Of a stretch of 64,000 bases of DNA, positions 48,395 through 60,394 are shown piece by piece (the first letter of the stretch is position 1; every line of letters starts with the position of its first letter). The translations under genes and the position numbers were made by a program. The notes under the pieces were generated by a model. That model saw only the letters and a list, made by a program, of their open reading frames with translations, did no database searches and was not told where the DNA came from. The stretch lies in NCBI GenBank assembly GCA_032622095.1, contig CP136063.1, positions 31,064,987 to 31,128,986 on the forward strand. Direction: 5' to 3'. The stretch is from Siphonodentalium dalli. Taxonomy: Eukaryota > Mollusca > Scaphopoda > Gadilida > Siphonodentaliidae.

Positions 48395-48674
48395 TATTGG
48401 GCCCGTTTATTTGTCTATTTTTCGAACAGACAATTCGGGTGATACGAAATGGCGATAGAGAACATTAGGATGTTCCTATTGTTACATAACGAGCACCAAT
48501 GTCCCAGATTGATTAGTTGCATTGTTTTATTCCATAGTTATAAGCGTTAATGGGTATAATTAAAAACAATTTATATTAAATCGATGGAACCATTTCCGGC
48601 CAAGATTCGGATCTAATATGTTATACCCCGGTAACTATATAATACATGTTTACAAAGAGATAATCCACCTTTAA
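48395..48674 (+). repeat. Old, diverged MITE-A fragment
   Basis: The right ~280 bp, from GGGCCCGTTTATTTGTC to CCACCTTTAA (48671-48674), with many substitutions, a deletion near TAATTAAAAACAAT, and no open frame. The AGATGG end is missing. Confidence 0.75.
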
Positions 48675-49069
48675 CCCTTTACCCAACAAACCGGCCAAAA
48701 CCGGCCAAATAAAGGTTCAACAGCCTAAAATATCTTCGGTCTGTCTCAATAGAACCATACAAATATGGATATCATTGGAATCGGCTCCTTGACCACATTG
48801 TGATAGTTACAGTTAGCCCTGTGCCAATGCATTCTCTTATATATGCGAGTCGACCATAGGTCGCCTCGCATATATAAGAGAATGCATTGGCCTAAAAAAA
48901 AACTTTTTAAAACACTTTTTACCATTTTTTCTTACATTCTTTAACAATTTTATAATTTTTAATGTGTTAAGCCAATGCATTCTCTTATATATGCGAGGCG
49001 ACCTATGGTCGACTCGCATATATAAGAGAATGCATTGGCACAGGGCCCTTCTGTTGGGTAAAGGGTTAA
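48671..49069. mobile_element. piggyBac-type MITE with two internal hairpins (399 bp)
   Basis: TTAACCCTTTACCCAAC at the left and GTTGGGTAAAGGGTTAA at the right form a 17 bp perfect inverted repeat including TTAA; TTAACCC ends are the canonical piggyBac signature. The left TTAA is shared with the end of the MITE-A fragment. Inside are two 69 bp near-perfect hairpins (48823-48891 and 48971-49039), inverted with respect to each other. There is no coding capacity. Confidence 0.85.
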
Positions 49070-49164
49070 TCGAAAGCTTAAATGGAATGCCAAAATAAAT
49101 AATCTGAATACGAAAAACGTGGGTGCAGTGCGTGTTCAGCAGAATAATATTATCCATCATGACC

Positions 49165-49405
49165 TAGGGTGTGAGGTGGAAATATCTCACCCCAAGGAAG
49201 GGGCAGATATGTCTGCCGAACACGAGGATCGTCCATAGTCTGGCCACGAAGGTGAGATTTTTACACGCCCACTTCCCAGGTCATGGTGGATTATTTTTCT
49301 CCGAACCCAAGAGCCTCATACTGATTTTTGTGTTTATACCAAATTTTGGCACATTTCAGTAGGTGCCTCGGCTAAGAGTTGAAAAAATCGCAATGTTAGC
49401 AAATT
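49165..49405. repeat. Dispersed repeat R1, copy 1
   Basis: Matches 61160-61385 (CTGCCGAACACGAGG, CCAAGAGCCTCATACTGATT, TACCAAATTTTGGCACATTT). It continues after an unrelated ~285 bp interval at 49690-49720 (CAGTTCATGTTAAC) and at 49880-50110. Confidence 0.75.
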
Positions 49406-49879
49406 TTGGTACTTCGTTTAAGCATAGTTTATTTATCCACCAACTATATAATATACATAATATAAATTGAACAAGGGAATACACAAGGAATTGAAATAAT
49501 GGATATGGTAATACATGTATGTGATATATCTGGTAGAAAGGGAGAACCACAGTAAGCATATGTCTTTTCGGGTGTCGTTCTCCCCATGTATTATCGAGGG
49601 CCCCTGTATAATATATATAAATAAATTAACATGGAATTTGACGTTAGTGTCGGGACAGGACACTAAATAGATAATTCGGATATTACATTGTGGTACTTAC
49701 CAGTTCATGTTAACAAAAGCCAAAGTCTCCGAATAGATTTAGAAGACGATAGTTGCACGACACCGTTGTTAAATGTACTATTGGAAGTCACATTCGAGTA
49801 GATTTGTTAAAGGTACTCAATCCGATCAGACCCTCATAAATTACTATTTCTTGGCTTCGGGGGGGGGGGGGGGTCAAAA
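49406..49879. other. Interval within repeat R1
   Basis: AT-rich, with a G-run of about 14 at 49859. It contains the TTAA at 49710-49713 that corresponds to the MITE-A target at 61392. No gene. Confidence 0.4.
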
Positions 49880-50110
49880 ATAATTGATTCGAGTCGAGGA
49901 ACCTGCCCATCAACGCTCAATCAACTTGATTTTGGAGTTATCCATCTTTGTCCGTTGAATAAGTGTTTCTGTGGCAATTATTAGTACACATCTTGAGAAT
50001 ATTACAAACTTCAAATCAATATGCGACCACTCTGAGCTTTGAATGATAGGTTCCTCAACACGAATCAAATATTTTTCACCCCTGAAGCCAAAGAAATAGT
50101 AATTTATGGG
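49880..50110. repeat. Dispersed repeat R1, second block, copy 1
   Basis: ATTCGAGTCGAGGAACCT and GAATAAGTGTTTCTGTG match 61517-61745. Confidence 0.7.
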
Positions 50111-51406
50111 TGCTTAATCGCATTGAGTACCTTTGAGAGATAATGGGAAAATGGTACATATAACAATTTTCTGAGTCAAATCGGTGTTTTATTCGTAGAA
50201 ATGTGTCATTTTTTTTACAAAAAGAAATCCCATATGTATTAAGTCTTAAATACATCAAGTAATATACATATGAAGGTGGTGATTTAATGGATCATTGGTA
50301 TGTATCTTATTCCACTGCTTTAAAAATATCATGGAAACAACTTTGATGTATCAAAATCAATTGCAAACAAGAGATATACCACCACCATGACAAATTCGAA
50401 CTGACAAAGTATGGTTGAGATATCTGCTCGGACAGGAAAGATCTGTATTTTGGTGTCGTAAACTAACATACATGTAGCAAATTTGGTACATTGGGTCTCA
50501 TGTATACTGTCCTAATAGTAAGTATATATTTGCAATACTAGGACCTAACATTGATCAGTTCTATTAAAATAACAACAAGATTGGTACCCACGAGTGAGAG
50601 GATCGACACATTTACATTTATTCGCGCTCAAGTAAGATTTGTTATTCGAAATCGGTGGCATGTCGTGCAAATTATTCGCAATAAACATGATTGATTTAAG
50701 GCAGATGGCTGCATGACTATCTTTGGGAAAAGAATAATGGAATTGTGTATGTTACATTAAATCTAGCACGACATTTAAGAATACATGGCGCTCGCTATGG
50801 GTATTTTTAACAAAATGCGACCACGAATAACAGAATTATCCAAATAACCATTTCGGATACATATCTCATCAAATAACACATATTGATACAAATTGTTAGT
50901 TACGCTGAAAGGGTCACTCTCGCCAAAAATAAATACTAAATGGTACACAGGATTTTCGAAATGTGCTGATGGGTACACAGGGTTTGAAATGTCATTATAA
51001 AGAACATTCAGTCTTCGTATCTGCCATGATTTCTGTCAGAAAATAATTGTTTACGTTCCAATAGATATTAAAATGTACTGAAAACAAACTACTAATGGGC
51101 GCCAGACTTTCATAAACACAATTTAAGTAATGGTGTTCATGCTGATCACAAACCATGTGTACCCTTCAGCACATTTCAAACCCTTTGTACCCTTCAGCGT
51201 TAGTTACCCTCTATCAACGTGGCGTGATTACAAGAACGGATACATTGGGTCTCATGTATACCGTTCTAATAGTAAGTATAAATGGGTCTACTGATACATT
51301 GGGCAATTTAGGGATAAGATTCATTTTGCCCTCCTTTTCTGCTCTGTCAATGGAATCCAAGATTGTTTCCAATCCTCCTTCATCGAACATATTAAATATC
51401 ACGAAC
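50111..51406. other. Intergenic with small repeats
   Basis: A ~45 bp direct repeat (TACATTGGGTCTCATGTATA) occurs at about 50487 and 51240. GTTACGCTGAAAGGGT/GGGTACACAGGGTTTGAAATG near 50.9-50.99 kb is complementary to 51.15-51.21 kb. Near 51.35 kb the minus strand has G-L-E-T-I-L-D-S, the conserved segment downstream of zinc-finger loci. No gene is called. Confidence 0.45.
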
Positions 51407-52744
51407 TCAATTTGGGGAGATGTATGTGGGGCTATCTCCGGTGTGGATTCTTGTATGTGTCGCCAAGTGGTTCGATTGATTAAATGATTTCCCGCATATG
51501 TCACAGCGGTAAGGTTCATCTCCGGTGTGGATTCTCTTATGTTTCACCAAATCACCCGATTGAATAAATGATTTCCGGCATATATCACAATGGTAAGGTT
51601 TATCTCCGGTGTGGGTTCTCTTATGTGTCACCAAGTTGCTCGAGGTATTAAATGATTTCCCGCATATATCACAACGGTAAGGCTTATCTCCGGTGTGGAT
51701 TCTCTTATGTGTCACCAAGTAGCTCGATGTATTAAACGATTTCCCGCATATATCACAATGGTAAGGCTTATCTCCGGTGTGGATTCTTTTATGTGTCGCC
51801 AAGTGGTTCGATTGATTAAATGATGTCCCGCATATGTCACAGCGGTAAGGTTCATCTCCGGTGTGGATTCTCTTATGTGTCACCAAGATGCTCGATGTAT
51901 TAAATGATTTCCAGCATATATCACAACGGTAAGGCTTATCTCCGGTGTGGATTCTTTTATGTGTCGCCAAGTGGTTCGATTGATTAAATGATTTCCCGCA
52001 TATGTCACAGCGGTAAGGTTCATCTCCGGTGTGGATTCTCTTATGTTTCACCAAGTTGCTCGAGGTATTAAATGATTTCCCGCATATATCACAATGGTAA
52101 GGTTTATCTCCGGTGTGGATTCTCGCATGTGTAACTAAGCTGTCCGATCGATTAAATGATTTCCCGCATATATCACAATGGTAATGTTTATCTCCGGTGT
52201 GGATTCTCTTATGTGTCAACAAGTTGCTCGAATCATTAAACGATTTCCCGCATATATCACAATGGTGAGGCTTATCTCCAGTGTGGATTCTATTATGTTT
52301 TGTCAAGTGGCACGATTGATTAAATGATTTCCCGCATATATCACAATGGAAAGGCTTATCTTCGGTGTGGATTCTCTTATGTTTTGTCAAGTGGCACGAT
52401 TGATTAAATGATTTCCCGCATATATCACAATGGAAAGGCTTATCTTCGGTGTGGATTCTCTTATGCACCACCAAGTTGCTCAGTGCATTGAATGATTTCC
52501 CGCATATATCACAATGGTAAGGTGTATCTCCGGTGTGGATTCTCTTATGTGTCACCAAGCTGCTCGATGTATTAAACGATTTCCCGCATATATCACAATG
52601 GTGAGGCTTATCCCCGGTGTGGATTCTCTTATGTCTCACCAAGCTGCCTGGAGTGGTGAACAGTTTCCCACATACGTCACAGTCATGTCGTTTATTCCCT
52701 GTGTTGGCAGTCTCATGATTATTCAGGTTTATAGCATCTCCCAT
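51407..52744 (-). CDS. C2H2 zinc-finger protein G, 15 fingers
   Basis: The longest intact member, 445 codons from the ATG of [10 protein letters not shown] (52744). Fifteen fingers have complete CxxC and HxxxH and mostly HTGDKP, HTGDEP or HTEDKP linkers, followed by a short tail, [10 protein letters not shown]. Unlike C to F it does not end at H-T-stop: one further finger and the tail are read through, so this probably shows the ancestral C-terminus. Fingers 4 and 5 are near-identical neighbours, and finger types N-Q-S-N-H and N-T-S-S-x alternate in fingers 8-13, signs of finger-pair duplication. Nuclear DNA binding is expected; there is no effector domain. Confidence 0.88.
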   Translation of the reverse strand: MGDAINLNNHETANTGNKRHDCDVCGKLFTTPGSLVRHKRIHTGDKPHHCDICGKSFNTSSSLVTHKRIHTGDTPYHCDICGKSFNALSNLVVHKRIHTEDKPFHCDICGKSFNQSCHLTKHKRIHTEDKPFHCDICGKSFNQSCHLTKHNRIHTGDKPHHCDICGKSFNDSSNLLTHKRIHTGDKHYHCDICGKSFNRSDSLVTHARIHTGDKPYHCDICGKSFNTSSNLVKHKRIHTGDEPYRCDICGKSFNQSNHLATHKRIHTGDKPYRCDICWKSFNTSSILVTHKRIHTGDEPYRCDICGTSFNQSNHLATHKRIHTGDKPYHCDICGKSFNTSSYLVTHKRIHTGDKPYRCDICGKSFNTSSNLVTHKRTHTGDKPYHCDICRKSFIQSGDLVKHKRIHTGDEPYRCDICGKSFNQSNHLATHTRIHTGDSPTYISPN

Positions 52745-53190
52745 TGTGTGGAATAGTCAGACAGTCCTACATGTAGATATGCGCTGTTTATCTGATAAAG
52801 TGGCAACCTTTATAGATAAGCTGCCGTTCAGTCTTGGTTCATCGATGTTCAACAACTTATCCTCGTCCGTGGCAGCGACACCGTCCAAGATAGAATACCG
52901 ATATCTTGGCTAAAGATATTCTGTTCACAGTGAAATTTTGCATAGACTGATACTAGTGATAGTCAGACCTGCACGTCTCCGTGATTTGTATCCAACTGTT
53001 GTTTTATCAATCTATCTGCTGTACATATGCACATATCAGAATGGTTTACCCAAAATGGATGGAAAGTTAAAGAGAAGAAGGATCTCGTATCAATCGAACA
53101 AAGGAAATATGTATCGTATTGTGCGCAATAAACGTGCGTCTAAATATGTGGTTGTGATTAGAAGCACCATTCGTGAAACGATAGAATAGA
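52745..53190 (-). promoter_or_regulatory. 5' flank of zinc-finger gene G
   Basis: The shared motif block (ATCGAACAAAGGA, AATAAACGTGCGTCTAAATA, CGTGAAACGATAGA) lies at about 53.08-53.19 kb, some 200 bp further from the ATG than in E because of extra sequence. No other gene to 53426. Confidence 0.4.
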
Positions 53191-53426
53191 ATATGATTTA
53201 TTGATTGACTCAAGAATAGAGTATATCAAATTATCAAAGTTAACATAATATTTTGTGTCGATAACCTTAATTTGTAACGTGAAAAATGAGTATTTAGTGA
53301 AAAAATAGCTAACTAATGAATAATGGCGAATAGCGAAAATAAGAATGTTAAGTAAAAGAAAAATTAAGTATTGGATATTAGTGAGAAACTTGATACGTTT
53401 ACATACCAGTTTATAGCTTAAATACT

Positions 53427-55146
53427 GTTGTAACCTGGTACCTCGAAACAGTACGCGGAACTGCACAGAAGTGCACGGTACAAACAACAGTTATTATCAA
53501 CGGGGAGTTGATTTAAAACATGTATATTAATGAAATATAGTAGTAGAAGGTCTTCAGTTACGATTTTGCAAGGTCATTTTAACGTTTTATTAGAGAGATT
53601 GAGTGGTAGAATCTACCGCGCACTGTTTCGAGAAAAGCTTACTGCGCTATATCTTCCGCGCATTGTTTCGAGATAAGCTTACTGCAGGTTGTTACCAGAA
53701 AACTTATATACTGCGCGGTATCAGATTAATAGCCACAGTTACGTGATAAATTAGATACCGGTACTATACAATTTTTTTTTTTAAACTCCCATCAGCTTTT
53801 ATCCGGGCTTTGGCCCGGCAGACTTAAAAGTCGGGTAGCTTTAAAGTTTTGTTTTGTCTAGACTAGTGTCTTGTTTGCTCGTCTTGCTATCAATGGTCAA
53901 CATTTAGGTTTGCCCACGTTTCGTGTCGAACATATAATTTTTAGCAGCATTGGCCAAAATAAAATTACCGGAGCGATATATGGCACCTCTTATCTCTCTC
54001 TGTTGATCATTTATTATGTCAAGTAGTCTGTCGATACGTCAAGTCAGGTAATTTCAATATTTTCCAATCAGTCTCTAATTTGATCACATTGTTTAAACTT
54101 TTACAGTTAATATTAGTCCAATGGCGAGGTATAATGTTTGGAAAGTTTTCCTTTGATTTGGAATAAGAGTTGATCTGAAATAGTTATTACTGCCATAAAT
54201 GTTCAACAGATCAGTTTCGATCTCCTATAATTTCTGACATTTCGACTTTGATTTTTACTTTTATAGTTCTGTGTGTGAAAAATGATGATAGGAGTGTAAC
54301 CATTGGGGGGGGGGGGGGGGGTCTGTTGTCATTCTAAGAATCTAAGAATAGTGCCCCGGTTTCCAATTCTCTATTCTATGAGTCCCGGTAAGCCCTTTGG
54401 AATTTATTGAAAGATCGAATGAACTTGTGAAGGGATCGATTGGTTGGGGGGGGGGGGGGTAGCTCCGGGATTCTCGAATGTGCCGATGGGCCCATTCCTT
54501 AATCCCTCATGTTTTTGCCTTTAATTCAGATTAATAAAACAAAAATACATGAAATATAGTATGTTACAAAAGTTTATTTCTTTTCTGGAAGACGAATGAA
54601 TGAACTTGTCAGAGTCGACTTCATACTTATGCCTAGTTCAATCATGAACGTAGTGCGTATCCTTCAGCAATCTGCGAAAGCCGTCATGTTGATCTAACTT
54701 ATGCAGATTTAATCACTAAATAATCACTGATGGTTGTGTTGTTTCAACATTTTAACTTCTCAAATTTTCTACAATGACATGCAGTAAACTGTCACCTCTA
54801 ATAAGTCTACCGCAATACTTTTACTAATTAAGACATGTAAGTGTGGTCCCTAATCCGAAACCACGACTAATTCTTTCTTGAAACAATGCGCGTAAAATAT
54901 CGCGCAGTAAGCTTTTCTCGAACCATTGCGCGGTAGATTCTACCACTCACTCTCTCTCTCCCCAATACAAGGTAAAACGTTAAAATAGCCTTACAGATTC
55001 GCAACTGAAGACTGTCTACTACCATAGTTCATGTTTTAATTCAACCCCCGCCTGCCCCTCTGCACAATAAATGTTTCATTTGTACCACGCACTTCCGCGT
55101 TGTTCTGCGCAGTTCCGCGCACTGTTTCGAGGTGCCGGTTGTAACC
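53427..55146. mobile_element. Element with ~270 bp inverted termini (1.7 kb)
   Basis: The left end (ACCTCGAAACAGTACGCGGA, then GGTCTTCAGTTACG, GTGGTAGAATCTACCGCGCA, AAAAGCTTACTGCGC) is matched by the reverse complement of 54.88-55.146 kb in the same order. The motif GCGCACTGTTTCGAG recurs within the termini. The interior has a TCCGGGCTTTGGCCCGG hairpin near 53.80 kb, G-runs at 54305 and 54446, and a 54.44-54.53 kb block related to the end of the 16834-17621 insertion. No transposase frame and no clear target duplication are seen. The exact ends are approximate. Confidence 0.6.
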
Positions 55147-55430
55147 CCCAAGACGGGTTAAATGTGGTATATGATCATGAAGATTCAGTGTATAAATAAA
55201 ATATTCTATAACGTATTGCATTTATAATGAGATGTTGACTGCGGATTAACCTATTTTACTAACTTTAATACGAAATGTTAATATTTATGCATACATATAG
55301 TAGACATATTCATGAAGTAAAATTTTATATTTTGGTTCAATTTTGCTGAATCAGAAGATTACGTTTCTTATATAATAAATGAACTCCTTTCATACACATT
55401 TTATAAGTTTTTTCACTTGATCTGAGAATC
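55147..55430. other. Spacer, nothing recognised
   Basis: AT-rich sequence, probably the 3' region of the retrotransposon fragment that follows on the minus strand. Confidence 0.4.
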
Positions 55431-55697
55431 TCAGTGTTCAGTTTTTTCATGATCGTTTAAATTGTTGAAATTTGGAATTTTATGTTTCAATTCGTTAAAA
55501 AGAATGTCCCTTTCCTTTGTCAACTTATTACATTTTGAAATGAAGTGCACCTCGTCTTCGATGCCGGCTATTCTCTTTATTAAATCTATGTTGGTGTGAC
55601 GATCCACTTCTACTTTTAAACGGTGGTTACTAATTCGTAACTTTGTAAAGGTCACCATTTGCTCTCTATCAATTTCGGTAAGAAGATACTTTTCCAA
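55431..55697 (-). pseudogene. Non-LTR retrotransposon C-terminal fragment
   Basis: Eighty-odd codons resemble the end of non-LTR reverse transcriptases. T-K-L-R-I-S-N-H-R-L is followed by I-E-D-E-V-H-F-I-S-K-C and E-R-D-I-L-F, the region that usually follows a C-x2-C and has the form E-D-E-x-H-F-x-x-x-C. The first cysteine pair is lost (I-A-G in place of C-x-x-C). Nothing of the reverse transcriptase core remains. Confidence 0.6.
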
Positions 55698-55704
55698 TAG
55701 AAAT

Positions 55705-55784
55705 TTATTTTTCAGTTTCCTATAGAAACTTATTGCCGTTTGGTTTATTTTTCAGTTTCCTATAGAAACTTATTGCCGTTTGGT
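55705..55784. repeat. 40 bp tandem duplication
   Basis: TTATTTTTCAGTTTCCTATA and the following 20 bases occur twice without a difference. Confidence 0.9.
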
Positions 55785-55857
55785 TTATTTTTTATACTAC
55801 GTCGTGTCTGGAGTAGAGTGAGGCATGGTTTAGTTTAATTTGTTTAAAACCTTTGAC

Positions 55858-56385
55858 TTAAAGATGGATTATCTCTTTAAATAACAAATTTTAAATAGTT
55901 GCGTGGGTATAAAATAATAGATATGAACTGAAGACCTATGTCCGGAAAAGCTTCTATCAATTAATACTGATTTTATTTCGAATATTAAATCGGGCCCATT
56001 TATGTTACTATTTTTAGAACCGACCATTCGGATGAGACCGTATTGCGATATAGAGCACTGGGCTGTTCCTACGGCTACACAACGAATGTCAAATGTCACA
56101 GATTGGTTGTTTGTATTGTTTTGTTCCACAGATATAAGCGATAATGAGTATAATTAACGTTTTTTTGTGACAAAATTGCACAATATAATTTCTGGTCTCT
56201 GTTAACAGTAACCACTATTGTTCGTTAGCTGAACAAACACACGTTTTTAGACCAGAAAATATTCGAAATAAAATTAATATTAATCGATAGAAGCATTTCC
56301 GGACAGGAGTCTTCGATTCAAATCTAATATTTTATACCCCGGTAACTATATAATACACGTTTACAAAGAGATAATCCACCTTTAA
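55858..56385 (+). mobile_element. MITE-A, full length (528 bp)
   Basis: TTAA at 55858-55861 and 56382-56385; 86-codon frame open at 55869-56129 (minus). Close to the consensus, so young. Confidence 0.92.
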
Positions 56386-57942
56386 AGGGATATTGTACGC
56401 CAAATGTTGTTGTTGGTTTATATAGTCTCCAAGTCAGAGAATAAGGTAACAAATTTTCCATTATTTGAAAGTCTGTTGAGAACGAAGTAGTGTTACGGAT
56501 GACAAATTTACCGGAATGCAAAAATACAAATTGTCGTTGTCGAGTAATTTTTGTACATTTTTCAACCAAATGTATCAAACAAACTTATATTATATATGCA
56601 TACTAGTCCCATATACTCATTTATCGTCACTAGTCAGTGAGTGGCTTGAGTTTTCTCCCCGTATCAGCATAATGTTTCAACCGATCGTGTGTGCAATGGG
56701 TTTACTAATCCAGTATCCCTCAATTATAATTTGATTACGTCTGGTACACGGAAATTCGTATTTCAATTTACGCCATTTTATGGCTCCAGCCATAAATTCA
56801 ATTTATATTAAATTATTAACTTTTAAATTATTAAATTTTAAGATAGCATATTAACCTGAGCGTTAACAGTATACATCTTCGACTCATAATACTTATTTCA
56901 TATATGTCTCTTTAAGGAGAGATATATATGGAACCGTCTTCGTGTTTGTTTTTGTAAATGATTACCACACGAGATAGCCGGCGGAGTGATACCACGAGTG
57001 CCGGAACGGCACGAGTGGTATCACTCCGCCGGCTATCGAGAAAATGCAGTGATATATACAGAATGTACAGAATGTCATCGTTGAAGGTTCAAAATGTTTC
57101 GATACCTCCGCTCGAACAAATATGTTTTCAGTGTTGATTTGAATTCTCCGATTCGAGGTTCTCTAGAAACTTCTTTTACCGGCGAACTCTTAAAACTTTG
57201 TTTATACTTCACCTGGATTCGGAAATGTGTTATAATTGTGTTTAATTCAACTGATTTGGTTCATAAATACTCAAATAAAGTTGTGTTTTGTGTGAAAGAA
57301 TATATACAGACAACTGTCACCAAAAAGTATCTTGTTGTTCATTCATGGATTAAAATTTTTAATTTACTTTTCGCCGCTGAAAGTTGGAAATTGTTGAAAG
57401 TGAAACTACGTCAAAGGATATTTCAAGGAATTCATTCACTTTAAATGGAAAATCACAAAATACTGTGAATGGTCTTTGATTCACATGAATACATTATAGT
57501 TTGTCAACAAATCTACCGGAACTTAAAGGTATTTATGCTGTTTGTTTTTTTTATTTTGTGCTAAAATCATTTAATGATTTATCAGTTTATGATATAAATC
57601 AGCTGATCAATTGTCAGAATTGATTGAAACACTTCTGTGGATTGAACAGTTCACAAGTGCGCAGCTGATTTTTATCATACTAATTGAATTTACAGTCTAT
57701 AACACTCTTAGGGGTCAAGCTTTTACTAGAATGTAGGGCGATGGAGTACTTTTTCAACATTTTATTGCCCATATTTATAATAATGATATTACTGTTCAAG
57801 TAATTTAAATTGAATTAGCAAGACATTTTTAATTTTAATATACTGTTATTAAATGCACACTGGTAAAGGAACATTTTGATGCAATGTCTGACAAGAAAAT
57901 TAAGTTACAATTCAAAGATGTTTGTCTATGATCCACTATTCT
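56386..57942. other. Intergenic, one hairpin, no gene recognised
   Basis: Apart from the hairpin at 56973-57037 nothing recurs in the window. The 116-codon frame at 57094-57444 (plus) has no known motif. This region may be the 3' part of the Crypton-like element, whose ends cannot be seen. Confidence 0.45.
56973..57037. repeat. 65 bp GC-rich hairpin
   Basis: GATAGCCGGCGGAGTGATAC pairs with GTATCACTCCGCCGGCTATC; the stem continues through GTGCCG/CGGCAC with one 2 bp mismatch and a GAA loop. It is strongly GC-rich in an AT-rich setting. Confidence 0.9.
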
Positions 57943-59569
57943 TTAATCAGAATCAGAGTCAGATTCGATCATTGCCAAGCGTCGATACTTCTTTCGTGAA
58001 CAATTTTCAGATTGACTCTGCGATATAACTTGAACGTTCACCTTAAACGTGCCGCCGTTAATAGTGGAATTTGCAAACATTCCTTGTACGATTCTTTCCT
58101 GTACAGATGCAATTGGCCGCTTTTCAACTTGATTCATGACAGAAATATCCGAGTCCGATGTACCACTATTACAAATAGCTTTCATTAGAACTGGCACTGG
58201 TAATGCTGGTGTACTAGTACATGTAACAGTTTCCCTCAATGTCGGCTGCAAGATACTGCACATATGTTGTTGTTGATGTATTGATGCCACGGCATAATTA
58301 TTTAAACTGTTGACATTTTTATGTCCTGACAATTGGGCGATTATTTGTGGATTCACACCAGCATGCAACAGTCGCGTACACATGGTTTTCCGCAATGAAT
58401 GGTTTGTAATTTTTCCTTTTATGCCTGCCTTTGTTGCCATGTCTTTTAACATTGTTCTTAGTTTGTTAATACAAATTGGCTGCGCTTTAAACATTAACGC
58501 CGTCTGCGTCAAACCATAGTTCTGATTGGCAGCAAAGTAAAATGCTGACTCCTTATTACACATAGATGATGGTCTGTTAGCAGCATACATTTTGTATGCC
58601 TTAACTGGACAACGGTCATCTGAAACACTCGCGAAAATCTTGGGGTGAAATTGACGAATGTTGTTTGCATTCTTGCCATCTCTCGTCTTGCTCAGTCTTT
58701 CGTTGAATTCCAGATAATCAGTTGTTCCATCATTTTTCATTTCAATGTCACCACACTTCAACTGTTGGTTCTCATGAGATCCGCGGAACCCTAATAGTTT
58801 TGTGTTGTTGAACCAAACAAGATGAAGCAGTGATGTTGGTTCACTCAGTCCCAATTGTCCGCATTCCCACAACTTTTCCTCATCTTCTTCAGAACAGAAC
58901 ATCAGCTTGCTGCGGCTTATTTCCCAGACCTGCCTCTTTTAATTCCTTCCGCCTCGATTGAAGAACTTGTCTGCTTACTTTGAACATATCAGATGTTATG
59001 ATGTTATGCTGATAGTCGCAGTCTCTCAGATACCTGTCAATTCCCATATGGAATGCCGTCAAACTGTCGGGTTCATAATCGCTCCCATCATTTTTCTTCA
59101 GACTTAACAAAAATCCACCAATCAATCCATCCAGTTCCCTGTGCGGTATAAGTTCTATTTGGCGGTGCTCATTTTGACATTTGAGGTAATCAGAAAATCT
59201 GTTAATCGAAGCATCTGTTTTTCTCTGGGTATTTTTATTCTTCTTACCGTCAATGTAAGCACGCAAATCTCTGATGTTTGCTGTAGCCGGACTGGTTCTG
59301 GTAACCGTACTGGTGCTGGCAACCTCACTTGCAGCAGTAGTACTACATGTAGAACATACAATGGGAGACTCAGACTCTATTGTACCACCAACATCATGTG
59401 ATTCGTGGACAACTTCTTCAGCATCAGGCATTACATTTACAGGTTCTTGTTCAGTCACTTCATCAAAATCTTCAAAAAGTATCTGTGTGATTACTTCATC
59501 TGTTATTTCCGCATGCTCATCATCAGATAAACTCATATCAATATCGAAAATACCATCAGTATCCATCAT
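57943..59569 (-). pseudogene. Crypton-like tyrosine recombinase (DUF3504 type), one frameshift
   Basis: Two overlapping frames make one gene. The N-terminal frame (to 58889) begins at the M-M-D-T-D-G ATG (59569) with an acidic stretch, then a helical DNA-binding-like region ending K-E-L-K-E-A-G-L-G-N-K-P. The second (57943-58902) continues E-E-D-E-E-K-L-W-E-C-G-Q-L-G-L, normally contiguous in this family; a one-base-equivalent shift lies near 58895. Catalytic residues are visible: arginine in L-L-G-F-R-G-S, H-S-L-R-K-T-M-C-T-R-L, L-S-G-H-K-N-V, and tyrosine in L-N-N-Y-A. The family includes Cryptons and the KIAA1958/ZMYM recombinase-derived proteins. Otherwise well preserved, so recent. The shift could also be a sequencing error. 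Confidence 0.8.
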
Positions 59570-59752
59570 TATTCTGCTATAGAAAATGGCTTTGAATAGA
59601 TATACAACTGGCAAAGTACAACTCAAGCGAAAAACGTAAACAACGTAGTATTTTTTGACGTACAGTACTTCTGCAGACGATATTGAGAGAGTACTTTGTT
59701 TTTACAATTTTATTTTTTACAAACAGTAACTTTATTATATTTTATATTCATA

Positions 59753-60280
59753 TTAAAGATGGATTATCTCTTTAAATAACAAATTTTAAATAGTTGCGTG
59801 GGTATAAAATAATAGTTATGAACTGAAGACCTATGTCCGGAAAAGCTTCTATCAATTATTATTGATTTTATTTCGAATATAAAATCGGGCCCATTTATGT
59901 TACTATTTTTAGAACCGACCATTCGGATGCGACCTTATTGCGATATAGAGCACTGGGCTGTTCCCACGGCTACGCAACGAATGTCAAATGTCACAGATTG
60001 GTTGTTTGTATTGTTTTGTTCCAACGATATAAGTGATAACGAGTATAATTAACATCTATTTGTGACAAAATTGCACAATATAATTTCTCGTCTCTGTTAA
60101 CAGTAACCATCATTGTTCGTTAGCTGAACAAACACACCTTTTTAGACCAGAAAATATTCGAAATAAAATTAATATTAATCGATAGAAGCATTTCCGGACA
60201 GGAGTCTTCGATTCAAATCTAATATTTTATACCCCGGTAACTATATAATACATGTTTACAAAGAGATAATCCACCTTTAA
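59753..60280 (+). mobile_element. MITE-A, full length
   Basis: TTAA at 59753-59756 and 60277-60280. It carries AACATCTATTTG in place of AACGTTTATTTG, the variant also seen in the 62.3-63.9 kb cluster. The internal frame is interrupted. Confidence 0.92.
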
Positions 60281-60394
60281 TTGTGGCATTGGAACAAGCG
60301 ATTGTTTTTAATTTGTATTTTCATTATTTATTTGTTCGGGTGTGCGTGACGGAGTTTTGAAACTGCCGCAATTTCCTTGACCTTCGGGTTTGGG

